Positions 52,357-59,076 of a stretch of DNA of 64,000 nucleotides are shown piece after piece (position 1 is the stretch's first letter; each line of letters begins with the position of its first letter). Source of the stretch: Fictibacillus aquaticus (GTDB taxonomy: Bacteria > Bacillota > Bacilli > Bacillales > Fictibacillaceae); NCBI RefSeq assembly GCF_002245695.1, contig NZ_NOII01000001.1, positions 62,001 to 126,000 of the forward strand, read 5' to 3'. Made by a program: the position numbers and the translations under genes. Under the pieces are notes generated by a model. It ran no database searches and was not told where the DNA came from. It saw nothing but the letters and a program-made list of their open reading frames with translations.

Positions 52357-53131
52357 TTACTACTCAGCAGAAGCGGATCGCTACTATATGTCGGTGTCTC
52401 AGTACAAGGATTTCTTGAAGTGTGAAGCATCAGCTTTAGCACGTTTGAACAGAAAGAACGTTGAGCCGAAAAGTGAAGCATTACTCTTCGGCTCGTACGT
52501 TCACTCTTGGCTGGATGGAACAATTGAGGAATTCAAGACTGAAAACCCTGACTTATTCAGCACTCGCGGAGCTTCAAAAGGTGAGTTAAAAGCTCAATAT
52601 AAATTGGCTGATGAAATGATCAAAGTATTGGAAAATGACCCATTCTGCATGATGGCTTTACAAGGTGAGAAAGAAGTTATCATGACAGGCGAATTGTTCG
52701 GGATTCAATGGAAGATGCGGATGGACGTTTACAATCCATCGTTAGGGAGGTTTTCGGATTTAAAAACGGTTAAGGCGCTTAATGAAAAGTATTGGAAAGA
52801 AGGAGTGGGTTACTGCTCGTTTGTAGAGGCATACGGATATATCACTCAGCTGGCTGTCTACTCTGAAATCGAACGCAGAAACAGAGGCGGAGACAGCTGG
52901 TTGGAAAGTTACCTTGTAGCTGTATCAAAGCAAGATCCACCGGACAAAGCAATCATCACTATAGATCAGGATACTTTAGCGATGGCCTTGGGTGAAGTTG
53001 AAGAAAAAATCACGAGGGTTGCAGCTGTTAAAGCAGGCGAAGTGAAACCGATTGAATGCGGCAAGTGCTATCACTGCAGGCGGAACAAGAAAATCACTAC
53101 TGTCATTCATTACATGGATTTGATCTCATGA
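52337..53131 (+). CDS. PD-(D/E)XK nuclease-like protein (RecE-type)
   Basis: About 264 residues from ATG 52337, overlapping the previous gene by 20 nt. Core motifs can be traced: WKMRMDVYN (Asp), FSDLKTVKAL (D-x-K) and a following helix with QLAVYSEI. C-terminal CGKCYHCRRNKK gives three cysteines. It likely resects DNA 5' ends for the upstream annealing protein. ATG at the 3' end starts a tiny gene. Confidence 0.75.
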   Translation: MQLNKDNYYSAEADRYYMSVSQYKDFLKCEASALARLNRKNVEPKSEALLFGSYVHSWLDGTIEEFKTENPDLFSTRGASKGELKAQYKLADEMIKVLENDPFCMMALQGEKEVIMTGELFGIQWKMRMDVYNPSLGRFSDLKTVKALNEKYWKEGVGYCSFVEAYGYITQLAVYSEIERRNRGGDSWLESYLVAVSKQDPPDKAIITIDQDTLAMALGEVEEKITRVAAVKAGEVKPIECGKCYHCRRNKKITTVIHYMDLIS

Positions 53132-53232
53132 AATCCATCGAGCAGCTGATGAAAGACCAGGAGCGCAATCTGAAGTGGCTGGAGCAATACATGAAGAGCA
53201 TGAAAGAGCAAAAGGAAAGCAAGAGGGGCTAA
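53128..53232 (+). CDS. 34-residue coiled-coil peptide
   Basis: ATG 53128 overlaps the stop of the nuclease gene (ATGA), suggesting coupled translation. The product MKSIEQLMKDQERNLKWLEQ and on is one charged amphipathic helix. No family recognised. Confidence 0.55.
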   Translation: MKSIEQLMKDQERNLKWLEQYMKSMKEQKESKRG

Positions 53233-53292
53233 ACTTGGCGGTCTGCCCCTTGCTTTCCCCTATAATATCACAATTTGAGAGGGGATAAAGGA

Positions 53293-53712
53293 ATGCGTGA
53301 GATTAAGTTCCGTTTCTATAGCAATATCGAAAAGAAAATGCACCACCAATTAAGTTTGATAGGGTTGCAAGGGCTTGAAAAAAATCCACCTATTTATGAT
53401 GCGGATCAGGTTTATTGCGATCGTTTTGAAGACAAAAGGGTGCAACGATATAGCGACGGTCACCTTATGCAATACACCGGCTTAAAGGATAAGAACGGTG
53501 TGGAGATTTATGAGGGGGATGTTTTAAGAGTTCAGGGAGAGGATTATCCTTTCGAGAAAGAATGGATAGGAATTGTGAAATACATTGATGGTTCCTACTT
53601 TATTGAAAACCTCGAAGGTACAGATGGTGACTACTTGTTCAATGAGCTCAGAGAACAAGAAGTAATCGGCAATAAATACGAACACAGCCACCTACTGGAG
53701 GTATCCAAATGA
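53293..53712 (+). CDS. YopX family phage protein
   Basis: A 139-residue protein from ATG 53293 with GAGAGGGG upstream. It begins MREIKFRFYSNIEKKMH and has LMQYTGLKDKNGVEIYEGDV, the YopX signature. Common in early regions of Gram-positive phages; function unknown. A consensus-like TATAAT (53263) lies upstream. Confidence 0.9.
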   Translation: MREIKFRFYSNIEKKMHHQLSLIGLQGLEKNPPIYDADQVYCDRFEDKRVQRYSDGHLMQYTGLKDKNGVEIYEGDVLRVQGEDYPFEKEWIGIVKYIDGSYFIENLEGTDGDYLFNELREQEVIGNKYEHSHLLEVSK

Positions 53713-53954
53713 CTCCCATCGTTATAAACGAAATTGAATACCTACATGAATACATTTCGGTAGATTCTCACCCTGTTCCTATAGATGTGCGAACAACCGG
53801 CATTATCGTCCATTTCACCGTGGTAGGAGCGACTACAGAAATCATTGGCAAGAAAACGTTTGATGGTATTGATTACGATCCATCGATGACGCGAGAAGAC
53901 GCATTAAATGCAATTAAAAGTGATCTCAAGCAAATTGTGGAGGGATTAAAATGA
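53709..53954 (+). CDS. Hypothetical phage protein (81 aa)
   Basis: ATGA overlap with the YopX gene and GGAGG upstream. Beta-rich, acidic product without membrane segments. Its stop overlaps the next start. Function unknown. Confidence 0.68.
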   Translation: MTPIVINEIEYLHEYISVDSHPVPIDVRTTGIIVHFTVVGATTEIIGKKTFDGIDYDPSMTREDALNAIKSDLKQIVEGLK

Positions 53955-54208
53955 CCCGCCTCCAGCAACGTATCCTAGACGTCCTTAAATCCGCTAAAGG
54001 AAAACCGGTAACCGTTACTGAGCTTTCTATCCTGCTCAATAAACCTAAGATGGCGATATACGCTTCACTGGACCAGATGGCACGCGATAACAGCGCGATT
54101 TCATTCAACGGAGAGAAAGCATACATAGCGCGCAGCGAGTGGAAGGGTTATCTGTTAGCGACTGCCATGATTATGACGATTGCATATGCTTTCGTTACCT
54201 CATTTTAG
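53951..54208 (+). CDS. Winged-helix protein with C-terminal membrane helix (85 aa)
   Basis: The N-terminal 55 residues look like a winged-helix DNA-binding domain (RILDVLKSAKGKPVTVTELS then KMAIYASLDQMARD). Residues 66-83 form a membrane helix (LLATAMIMTIAYAFVTSF). GGAGGG lies before ATG and the start overlaps the upstream stop. A tail-anchored DNA-binding protein is unusual. Function unknown. Confidence 0.68.
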   Translation: MTRLQQRILDVLKSAKGKPVTVTELSILLNKPKMAIYASLDQMARDNSAISFNGEKAYIARSEWKGYLLATAMIMTIAYAFVTSF

Positions 54209-54222
54209 AAAGGTTGAGATCA

Positions 54223-54825
54223 GTGGATGATTTCATTAAAAAGAATCATGGATTAATCGGCTATACGATTAACAAGATTTTTCATGACTGGAACAACGCG
54301 GAGAAGGTTGCCAGTAGAGCAAATATGTCGATGGATGACCTTTTCCAAATTGGACAAATCGCATTATGGAAAGCGGCAAGAAAATTTGATGAATCAAAAG
54401 GATTCACTTTTGCCACATACGCTTTGAAATGTATCAGGCGGGACATCTTGATTGAATTAAGACTGCGAGGAAATACAATACGCGTTCCTTTAAGCGTTAG
54501 TTTTTATGAACAACCGAAATTCCGTTTTGTTAGAGGTGATAAAACAGCAACCGTAGAAGGCGAAACGATTTTTGAATTAATAACATCTGAATATAACCTG
54601 CAAGAAGAAGTGACAGAAAAAGTTACTTTCGATGAGTTAATTGAAAGCCTGAAATCGCTTTCCCCTAAAGAAAGAGAAGCTGTATTGATGCAAGTCAGCG
54701 GACTCACATTCCAAGAAATCGGTAAGAGGCAAAACGTCACGAGGCAAGCAGCCAATGTTCGTTATCATGCAGCGGTTAATAAAATCAAAAGAAAATTGAT
54801 TCATAAGGAGGCGCTGCATAAATGA
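54223..54825 (+). CDS. Phage sigma-70-like factor (200 aa)
   Basis: GTG 54223 follows AAAGG; the longer frame from 54139 reads through another gene. Region 2 is seen in DDLFQIGQIALWKAARKFDE and FTFATYALKCIRRDILIELR; region 4 in LSPKEREAVLMQVSGLTFQE and the HTH QNVTRQAANVRYHAAVNK. Region 3 is absent. It may redirect RNA polymerase to phage promoters. It overlaps the next small gene. Confidence 0.85.
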   Translation: MDDFIKKNHGLIGYTINKIFHDWNNAEKVASRANMSMDDLFQIGQIALWKAARKFDESKGFTFATYALKCIRRDILIELRLRGNTIRVPLSVSFYEQPKFRFVRGDKTATVEGETIFELITSEYNLQEEVTEKVTFDELIESLKSLSPKEREAVLMQVSGLTFQEIGKRQNVTRQAANVRYHAAVNKIKRKLIHKEALHK

Positions 54826-54992
54826 CCGTCTCTACAGCCACTGATCAGCAGCTCATACAAGTCATATTCGGTGAAGAAGCTCCACTTGATGAGAAATACG
54901 AATGCGTGCGTGAGCTTCAGCTGAGGAAGCACCAGGACACGAAGATGAGTGATCCAGCTATACGTAATTTAGCGGAGTATCTGGCGCGGTAG
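54822..54992 (+). CDS. 56-residue phage protein
   Basis: ATG 54822 overlaps the sigma stop (ATGA); AAGGAGG lies about 10 nt upstream. The product begins MTVSTATDQQLIQVIFGEEA and is acidic and helical. No family recognised. Confidence 0.6.
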   Translation: MTVSTATDQQLIQVIFGEEAPLDEKYECVRELQLRKHQDTKMSDPAIRNLAEYLAR

Positions 54993-55026
54993 AAACAAAA
55001 TGCGACACAAACAAGGAGGAAAAATT

Positions 55027-55296
55027 ATGGAATGGGCAATCAAAGAAAGACTATCCCATATAAAACTACAAGAAAAATTAAACTCATTAAATGGTGAGTT
55101 TGCAGGAAGGTTAGTGAAGCACGTAGAGAGTGAAGAATGTTACAGAATCAGTCATTTTAGCGTTCTGAATGAAAATAGTACGGCAGAATACGCTGTTAAT
55201 TATCACCCGTTTGATGAACTTTTAGAACGCGACCGCGTGAAAATTAAACACACAAGACCCGCAAGAGAATTTTTTGATGGAAGATTTATTTACTGA
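55027..55296 (+). CDS. Hypothetical phage protein (89 aa)
   Basis: AAGGAGG precedes ATG 55027. The product (MEWAIKERLSHIKLQEKLNS on) is charged, soluble and without known motifs. It is the last gene before the inner regulatory pair. Confidence 0.65.
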   Translation: MEWAIKERLSHIKLQEKLNSLNGEFAGRLVKHVESEECYRISHFSVLNENSTAEYAVNYHPFDELLERDRVKIKHTRPAREFFDGRFIY

Positions 55297-55334
55297 ACAT
55301 TCCGTGGATGCAACGCAACAAAAAAAGGAGGGGA

Positions 55335-55559
55335 TTACTCCTCTCCTTCTTCTGCTAAATAAAGCAGGTCGCCGATCTCGCACCCAAAGAACATACATAA
55401 CTTGGCGATTGAATCGAAATCTAGTCTTTTCGATTTATTTTTATCCATCCGATCCAACACCTGGCGACTTACGCCTGATTTCTCTTCAAGCTCAACCATA
55501 GTTCGGACACCCTTCTTGGCCATTAAAAGCCTTAAGTTGTTTTTCATTACCAACGGCAT
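55335..55559 (-). CDS. XRE-family regulator of the inner switch
   Basis: A 74-residue helix-turn-helix protein (VELEEKSGVSRQVLDRMDKN, then DFDSIAKLCMFFGCEIGDLL), of the short YozG/SinR-like type. AGGGTG lies before ATG 55559; the inner ATG 55547 is an alternative. It is the only minus-strand gene inside the early region and is divergent from the next gene, sharing a promoter region with it. Confidence 0.85.
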   Translation of the reverse strand: MPLVMKNNLRLLMAKKGVRTMVELEEKSGVSRQVLDRMDKNKSKRLDFDSIAKLCMFFGCEIGDLLYLAEEGEE

Positions 55560-55597
55560 CGGACATCACCCTATCATTGTTAAATTTATCTTTATTC

Positions 55598-55626
55598 ATT
55601 ATAGGATACAAAAAGTTTTTGCACAA
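55598..55626 (-). promoter_or_regulatory. Leftward promoter of the inner switch
   Basis: On the minus strand TTGTGC (55621-55626), 17-bp spacer, consensus TATAAT (55598-55603). Its -35 overlaps that of the rightward promoter. Confidence 0.75.
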
Positions 55627-55647
55627 ATGCGCAAAATAAATTATTAT
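55619..55647 (+). promoter_or_regulatory. Rightward promoter of the inner switch
   Basis: TTGCAC (55619-55624), 17-bp spacer, TATTAT (55642-55647). Confidence 0.75.
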
Positions 55648-55672
55648 ATCCTTTACACTTCTTATTATATCC
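55641..55672. promoter_or_regulatory. Direct-repeat operator pair
   Basis: TTATTATATCC at 55641-55651 and again at 55662-55672, 21 bp apart (two helical turns). The first covers the -10 of the rightward promoter. Confidence 0.55.
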
Positions 55673-55721
55673 ATTACAATATGAATTATAAGAGGTAAAT
55701 AGAACCAAAGGTGGTGAAAAC

Positions 55722-55928
55722 ATGGAACTTCAGTCAAAAGTAAGAACGCTGGTCGTTGATCGCGGCTATAACTCATTATCAGATTTTGCTGAGAAGAAAA
55801 AGGTGAGTTATTACCTCTTACGCCAGTTCGCGTATAACCGAGCAAATTCTCTTGAAGTTAAATTCCTCATTGAACTTTGTTCAAAACTAGATTGCGAGAT
55901 TAGCGATCTGATGGTTTTGAAGAAATGA
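55722..55928 (+). CDS. Small XRE-like DNA-binding protein (68 aa)
   Basis: AAGGTGG precedes ATG 55722. It shows an HTH-like SLSDFAEKKKVSYYLLRQFA and a tail LIELCSKLDCEISDLMVL parallel to the divergent partner, so the two are probably related. It starts a second rightward transcript. Confidence 0.75.
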   Translation: MELQSKVRTLVVDRGYNSLSDFAEKKKVSYYLLRQFAYNRANSLEVKFLIELCSKLDCEISDLMVLKK

Positions 55929-56020
55929 TGCGCGAAACCAGAATTACATTCGGTATATAAAATAGGCTGCGCGGTTTTATTATCTCATACGTATCATTAC
56001 GTGAAGGGGGGTGAGAGTTA

Positions 56021-56161
56021 ATGGACAAGCTGGAGCAACACATTCAGCATCTTCAAGAGCAAATAGATGAAGCGCGCGGCCGTCAAGACAATAGTATGTA
56101 TTTGATTTTGAGCATCCGATACCAGGAAGCAGTATTGATCAGAAACATGATGAAGGGGTGA
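56021..56161 (+). CDS. 46-residue helical phage peptide
   Basis: AAGGGGGGTGAG precedes ATG 56021. The product MDKLEQHIQHLQEQIDEARG and on is a charged helix. It lies 4 bp before the antirepressor. It lacks the SQELD motif of Spo0E-type phosphatases. Function unknown. Confidence 0.6.
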   Translation: MDKLEQHIQHLQEQIDEARGRQDNSMYLILSIRYQEAVLIRNMMKG

Positions 56162-56165
56162 GTGG

Positions 56166-56909
56166 ATGAACGAGTTAATTAGCACGAATCAAAATGACAG
56201 CGGAGACATTATCGTAAGTGGTCGTGAGCTGCATGAGTTTTTAGAAGTGAATACGCAATATTCAAAGTGGTTTGACCGAATGGCTGAATACGGATTCGAG
56301 GAAGGAATTGACTTTGTAGCTGTTAGTCAAAAAAGGATAACAGTTCAGGGTAACACAACGGTATATTTTGACCACCATATGAAGTTGGATATGGCAAAGG
56401 AAATTTCAATGTTGCAACGATCCGAAAAAGGTAAGCAAGCACGGCAATATTTCTTGAAACTTGAAAAAATGTGGAACAGTCCGGAAATGGTCATGAAGAG
56501 GGCATTGGAATATGCGGATAAGAAGGTAGCGGAACTGCAATCGGCATTAGAAAAGGACAAGCCAAAAGTTTTATTTGCGGAAGCTTTAGAAACTTTTAAA
56601 TCATCAATTCTTGTCGGAGAATTAGCGAAGCTGCTGAAACAGAATGGTGTGAAAAACATCGGACAAAATCGCCTGTTTGATTGGTTAAGGGATAACGGAT
56701 ATCTGATCAAGCGGCAAGGAGAATCTTTTAATCTTCCCACTCAGTACAGCATGGAAAACAATTGGTTCGAAATTAAAAAGAGCTCAGTTAATAATCCTGA
56801 CGGCTCTGTAAGAGTAACCAAAACATCAAAGGTTACAGGAAAAGGACAAATTTATTTTATCAACAAGTTTTTAAACAACAAAGAAGCCCAGGTGCTACCA
56901 ACACCGTAA
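56166..56909 (+). CDS. Phage antirepressor (AntA/AntB with KilA-C domain)
   Basis: A 247-residue protein. N-terminal AntA/AntB-type domain (VSGRELHEFLEVNTQYSKWF, about 19-38; FDHHMKLDMAKEISML). C-terminal KilA-C DNA-binding domain (VGELAKLLKQNGVKNIGQNR then LFDWLRDNGYLI). Such proteins free phage genes from repression. AGGGGTGAGTGG precedes ATG. Confidence 0.92.
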   Translation: MNELISTNQNDSGDIIVSGRELHEFLEVNTQYSKWFDRMAEYGFEEGIDFVAVSQKRITVQGNTTVYFDHHMKLDMAKEISMLQRSEKGKQARQYFLKLEKMWNSPEMVMKRALEYADKKVAELQSALEKDKPKVLFAEALETFKSSILVGELAKLLKQNGVKNIGQNRLFDWLRDNGYLIKRQGESFNLPTQYSMENNWFEIKKSSVNNPDGSVRVTKTSKVTGKGQIYFINKFLNNKEAQVLPTP

Positions 56910-56982
56910 GGGCCATAAAAAAACATTCTTAGTACAAGTATAGCAGATTTTAAATTAAATATACCAAAGGGGATAAAAATTC

Positions 56983-57249
56983 ATGAAAAAAGCACTTGGA
57001 ATTGTACGAAAGATTGATGAACTCGGCCGCGTCGTTATACCGAAAGAAGTACGCCGCACTCAGGGATGGGATACTGGAACGCCGATGGAAATGTTCATGT
57101 CAGCTGATGGTCTTGTAATGCGCGAATACGGTAATCCGCATGAAGAACTGGTCGGTTTGCTTGAATCAGTCGGAAGATTCTTAAAAGATGGGCCAGCACC
57201 TAAATTGGAAGAACAAGTTTCTTTGATGATTGAGAAATATAGCAAGTAA
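56983..57249 (+). CDS. AbrB/SpoVT-family regulator in prophage
   Basis: An 88-residue protein with the swapped-hairpin AbrB domain: KKALGIVRKIDELGRVVIPK (residues 2-21) is close to host AbrB/Abh. The C-terminal part differs. AAGGGG precedes ATG. Such a protein could compete with host transition-state control of sporulation; that is inference. Confidence 0.9.
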   Translation: MKKALGIVRKIDELGRVVIPKEVRRTQGWDTGTPMEMFMSADGLVMREYGNPHEELVGLLESVGRFLKDGPAPKLEEQVSLMIEKYSK

Positions 57250-57261
57250 GCAGGTGATCAG

Positions 57262-57972
57262 ATGCAAGGCTTTATAAAGCTTCAAAGGAAGATTCAAGAA
57301 CATTGGATTTACCAGGAGAAAAGAAAGTTCTCCAAGTATGAAGCTTGGCTCGATATCCTCATGATGGCAAACCACAAGGACAATAAGTTCGTTCATGGTA
57401 ACGATCTGGTTGAAGTCAAAAAAGGTAGCTTCATTACATCGGAATTGAAGTTGATGGAAAGATGGGATTGGGGCAAAGCCAAGCTTAGAAGCTTTTTAGA
57501 AATGCTCGAAAAAGACGGAATGATTGTTAAAGAATCAGACCGCAAAAAAACCACGATAACCATATGCAATTACTGCATTTATCATGGTTTTGAAACCGAA
57601 AGTAGACCACAAGCAGACCACGAGCAGACCACGAGCAGACCGTCAGCAGACACAAACAAGAATGATAAGAATGAAAAGAATGTTAATAAAAAGAATAAAT
57701 ACGCTGCGCTCGTATCTCTAACTGAACAAGAATATCAAACTCTTATTCAAGAAAACGGACAAGTTGCTGCAGATAAAATGATTCAGGAATTAGACGAGTA
57801 CAAGGAAATGAGCGGAAGGAAGTACAAGTCTGATTATCTGGCTATTAAAAAATGGGTTAAGGATAAAGTCCTTAAAGAAATGAAAACGCCGATCTATCCG
57901 AAAGGAGCTCCGAATGCAAAACCAGATGAACAGCATCCTCAGGAAAGCGGGCATGTCAGACTCTTTAAATAA
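57262..57972 (+). CDS. Phage replication initiator protein
   Basis: A 236-residue protein with an N-terminal winged-helix domain (WLDILMMANHKDNKF; WDWGKAKLRSFLEMLEKDGM) like DnaD/O-type initiators. A low-complexity Asn/Lys linker (about 115-150) is encoded by iterons and an AT-rich stretch. The C-terminal domain overlaps the start of the helicase-loader gene by 59 nt. AGCAGGTGATC precedes ATG. Confidence 0.8.
   Translation: MQGFIKLQRKIQEHWIYQEKRKFSKYEAWLDILMMANHKDNKFVHGNDLVEVKKGSFITSELKLMERWDWGKAKLRSFLEMLEKDGMIVKESDRKKTTITICNYCIYHGFETESRPQADHEQTTSRPSADTNKNDKNEKNVNKKNKYAALVSLTEQEYQTLIQENGQVAADKMIQELDEYKEMSGRKYKSDYLAIKKWVKDKVLKEMKTPIYPKGAPNAKPDEQHPQESGHVRLFK
57604..57657. repeat. Iterons inside the initiator gene (candidate phage origin)
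   Basis: Five tandem copies of an 11-bp unit based on AGACCACGAGC: two exact, one with one change, one with three changes and a shorter final copy. An AT-rich tract (57658-57702) follows at once. This arrangement is like the lambda O-gene origin. Confidence 0.7.
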
Positions 57973-58795
57973 ACCTATGCCTGTACTTTGTCCGGTATGC
58001 CAAAAAGAATATCCGATTATCCAAATTAAGCATCCGATCACTGGTGAAGATCGCTGGGTGATATGTGCTTGCCAGTGTGATATTGACAAATTGGACAGAG
58101 AGAAACAAGAGCAAGAAAACTACTTGAAGAAAAAACGCATACAACACGCTTTGCGGCTTAGCAGCTCACTTGAAGATATTCGGGCCATGACCTTTGAAAA
58201 CCTGAAAATGAGAAATGGATATCAAAGTTCGGTAGATGAAGTGAAAGATGCGGTCCTTCACTTTGACGAACGAGGCAAGCAGGGGTTGTTCCTGTTCGGT
58301 GAAACTGGAAACGGAAAGAGTCATATCACAGCTGCTGGAGCAAACGCTCTGATTGAGCGAGGATATTCGGTTGTGTTCATGACAGAAAAGGATCTCTTGA
58401 ACCGATTCAATTCAACAAAGAACTTTAACAACAAAGAATCCTTTTTCGAGATCATGGATGCTTGTGTGACTGCTGACCTGTTAGTTTGGGATGATTTCAT
58501 GAGCTCTCAAAAGTTGAGCTTGGAAGAGAAGGATTGGATATTCCAAATTATTAACGGAAGGGAACGCGGGAATCGACCGATTTGGGCTACATCGAACTTA
58601 ACTCCGCAGGAATTTGAAAGCGACGAAATCGTTTATAAATTGGATGACAAGGGACGTACATGGTGGCGCATCATCGGAAACATGAATTGCATCTATAATC
58701 GGGCGACGAATTACCGCAAAGCCAGAGCGATGGCAAAAGTGCTCGGGATCTCTATTGATGAGTACGAAAGGAAACAGGCTGATGGATCGCAATGA
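57914..58795 (+). CDS. DnaC/DnaI-type helicase loader ATPase
   Basis: A 293-residue AAA+ protein. N-terminal zinc-type cysteines (CPVC and CACQC, residues 26-54), Walker A FGETGNGKSHIT near 129, Walker B LLVWDDF near 189, sensor WATSNLTPQEF. It loads the replicative helicase at the phage origin. The start overlaps the initiator gene; an inner ATG at 57953 is possible. Confidence 0.9.
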   Translation: MQNQMNSILRKAGMSDSLNKPMPVLCPVCQKEYPIIQIKHPITGEDRWVICACQCDIDKLDREKQEQENYLKKKRIQHALRLSSSLEDIRAMTFENLKMRNGYQSSVDEVKDAVLHFDERGKQGLFLFGETGNGKSHITAAGANALIERGYSVVFMTEKDLLNRFNSTKNFNNKESFFEIMDACVTADLLVWDDFMSSQKLSLEEKDWIFQIINGRERGNRPIWATSNLTPQEFESDEIVYKLDDKGRTWWRIIGNMNCIYNRATNYRKARAMAKVLGISIDEYERKQADGSQ

Positions 58796-59048
58796 GAATA
58801 AAGCGATACGAGAAATCGAAAGGTCGCACATGACGGCGGTAAACGGATACACCGCATGCGAGGATATGAATCTCCGTTTCGCTGCTTACGAGGTTAAATT
58901 CCTCGACAAGATGTGGAAGGCAGGATGGTCGCTGAAAGTCATCGCCGAGAGACTGAATCGAGATCCAGATGAAATGGCCGTCTTGCTGATTTGCCGAGCA
59001 AGGAAAGGCAAGGTCAAACCTCGGGAAAGTGGAATCAACTTCTGTTAG
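58782..59048 (+). CDS. Small HTH-like phage protein (88 aa)
   Basis: AAAGGAAAC precedes ATG 58782, overlapping the ATPase gene. The C-terminal half has an HTH-like KAGWSLKVIAERLNRDPDEM. Probably a small DNA-binding protein. Function unknown. Confidence 0.68.
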   Translation: MDRNENKAIREIERSHMTAVNGYTACEDMNLRFAAYEVKFLDKMWKAGWSLKVIAERLNRDPDEMAVLLICRARKGKVKPRESGINFC

Positions 59049-59076
59049 GAGGTTAAAGGGGAGAGCGTGATGATGA

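Noticed and set aside
56021-56161. Spo0E-type phosphatase
   Set aside because: Size is right but the SQELD motif is missing; only a generic charged helix remains.
57604-57657. CRISPR array
   Set aside because: Units are 11 bp, contiguous and without spacers, and they lie in a coding frame; iterons fit better.
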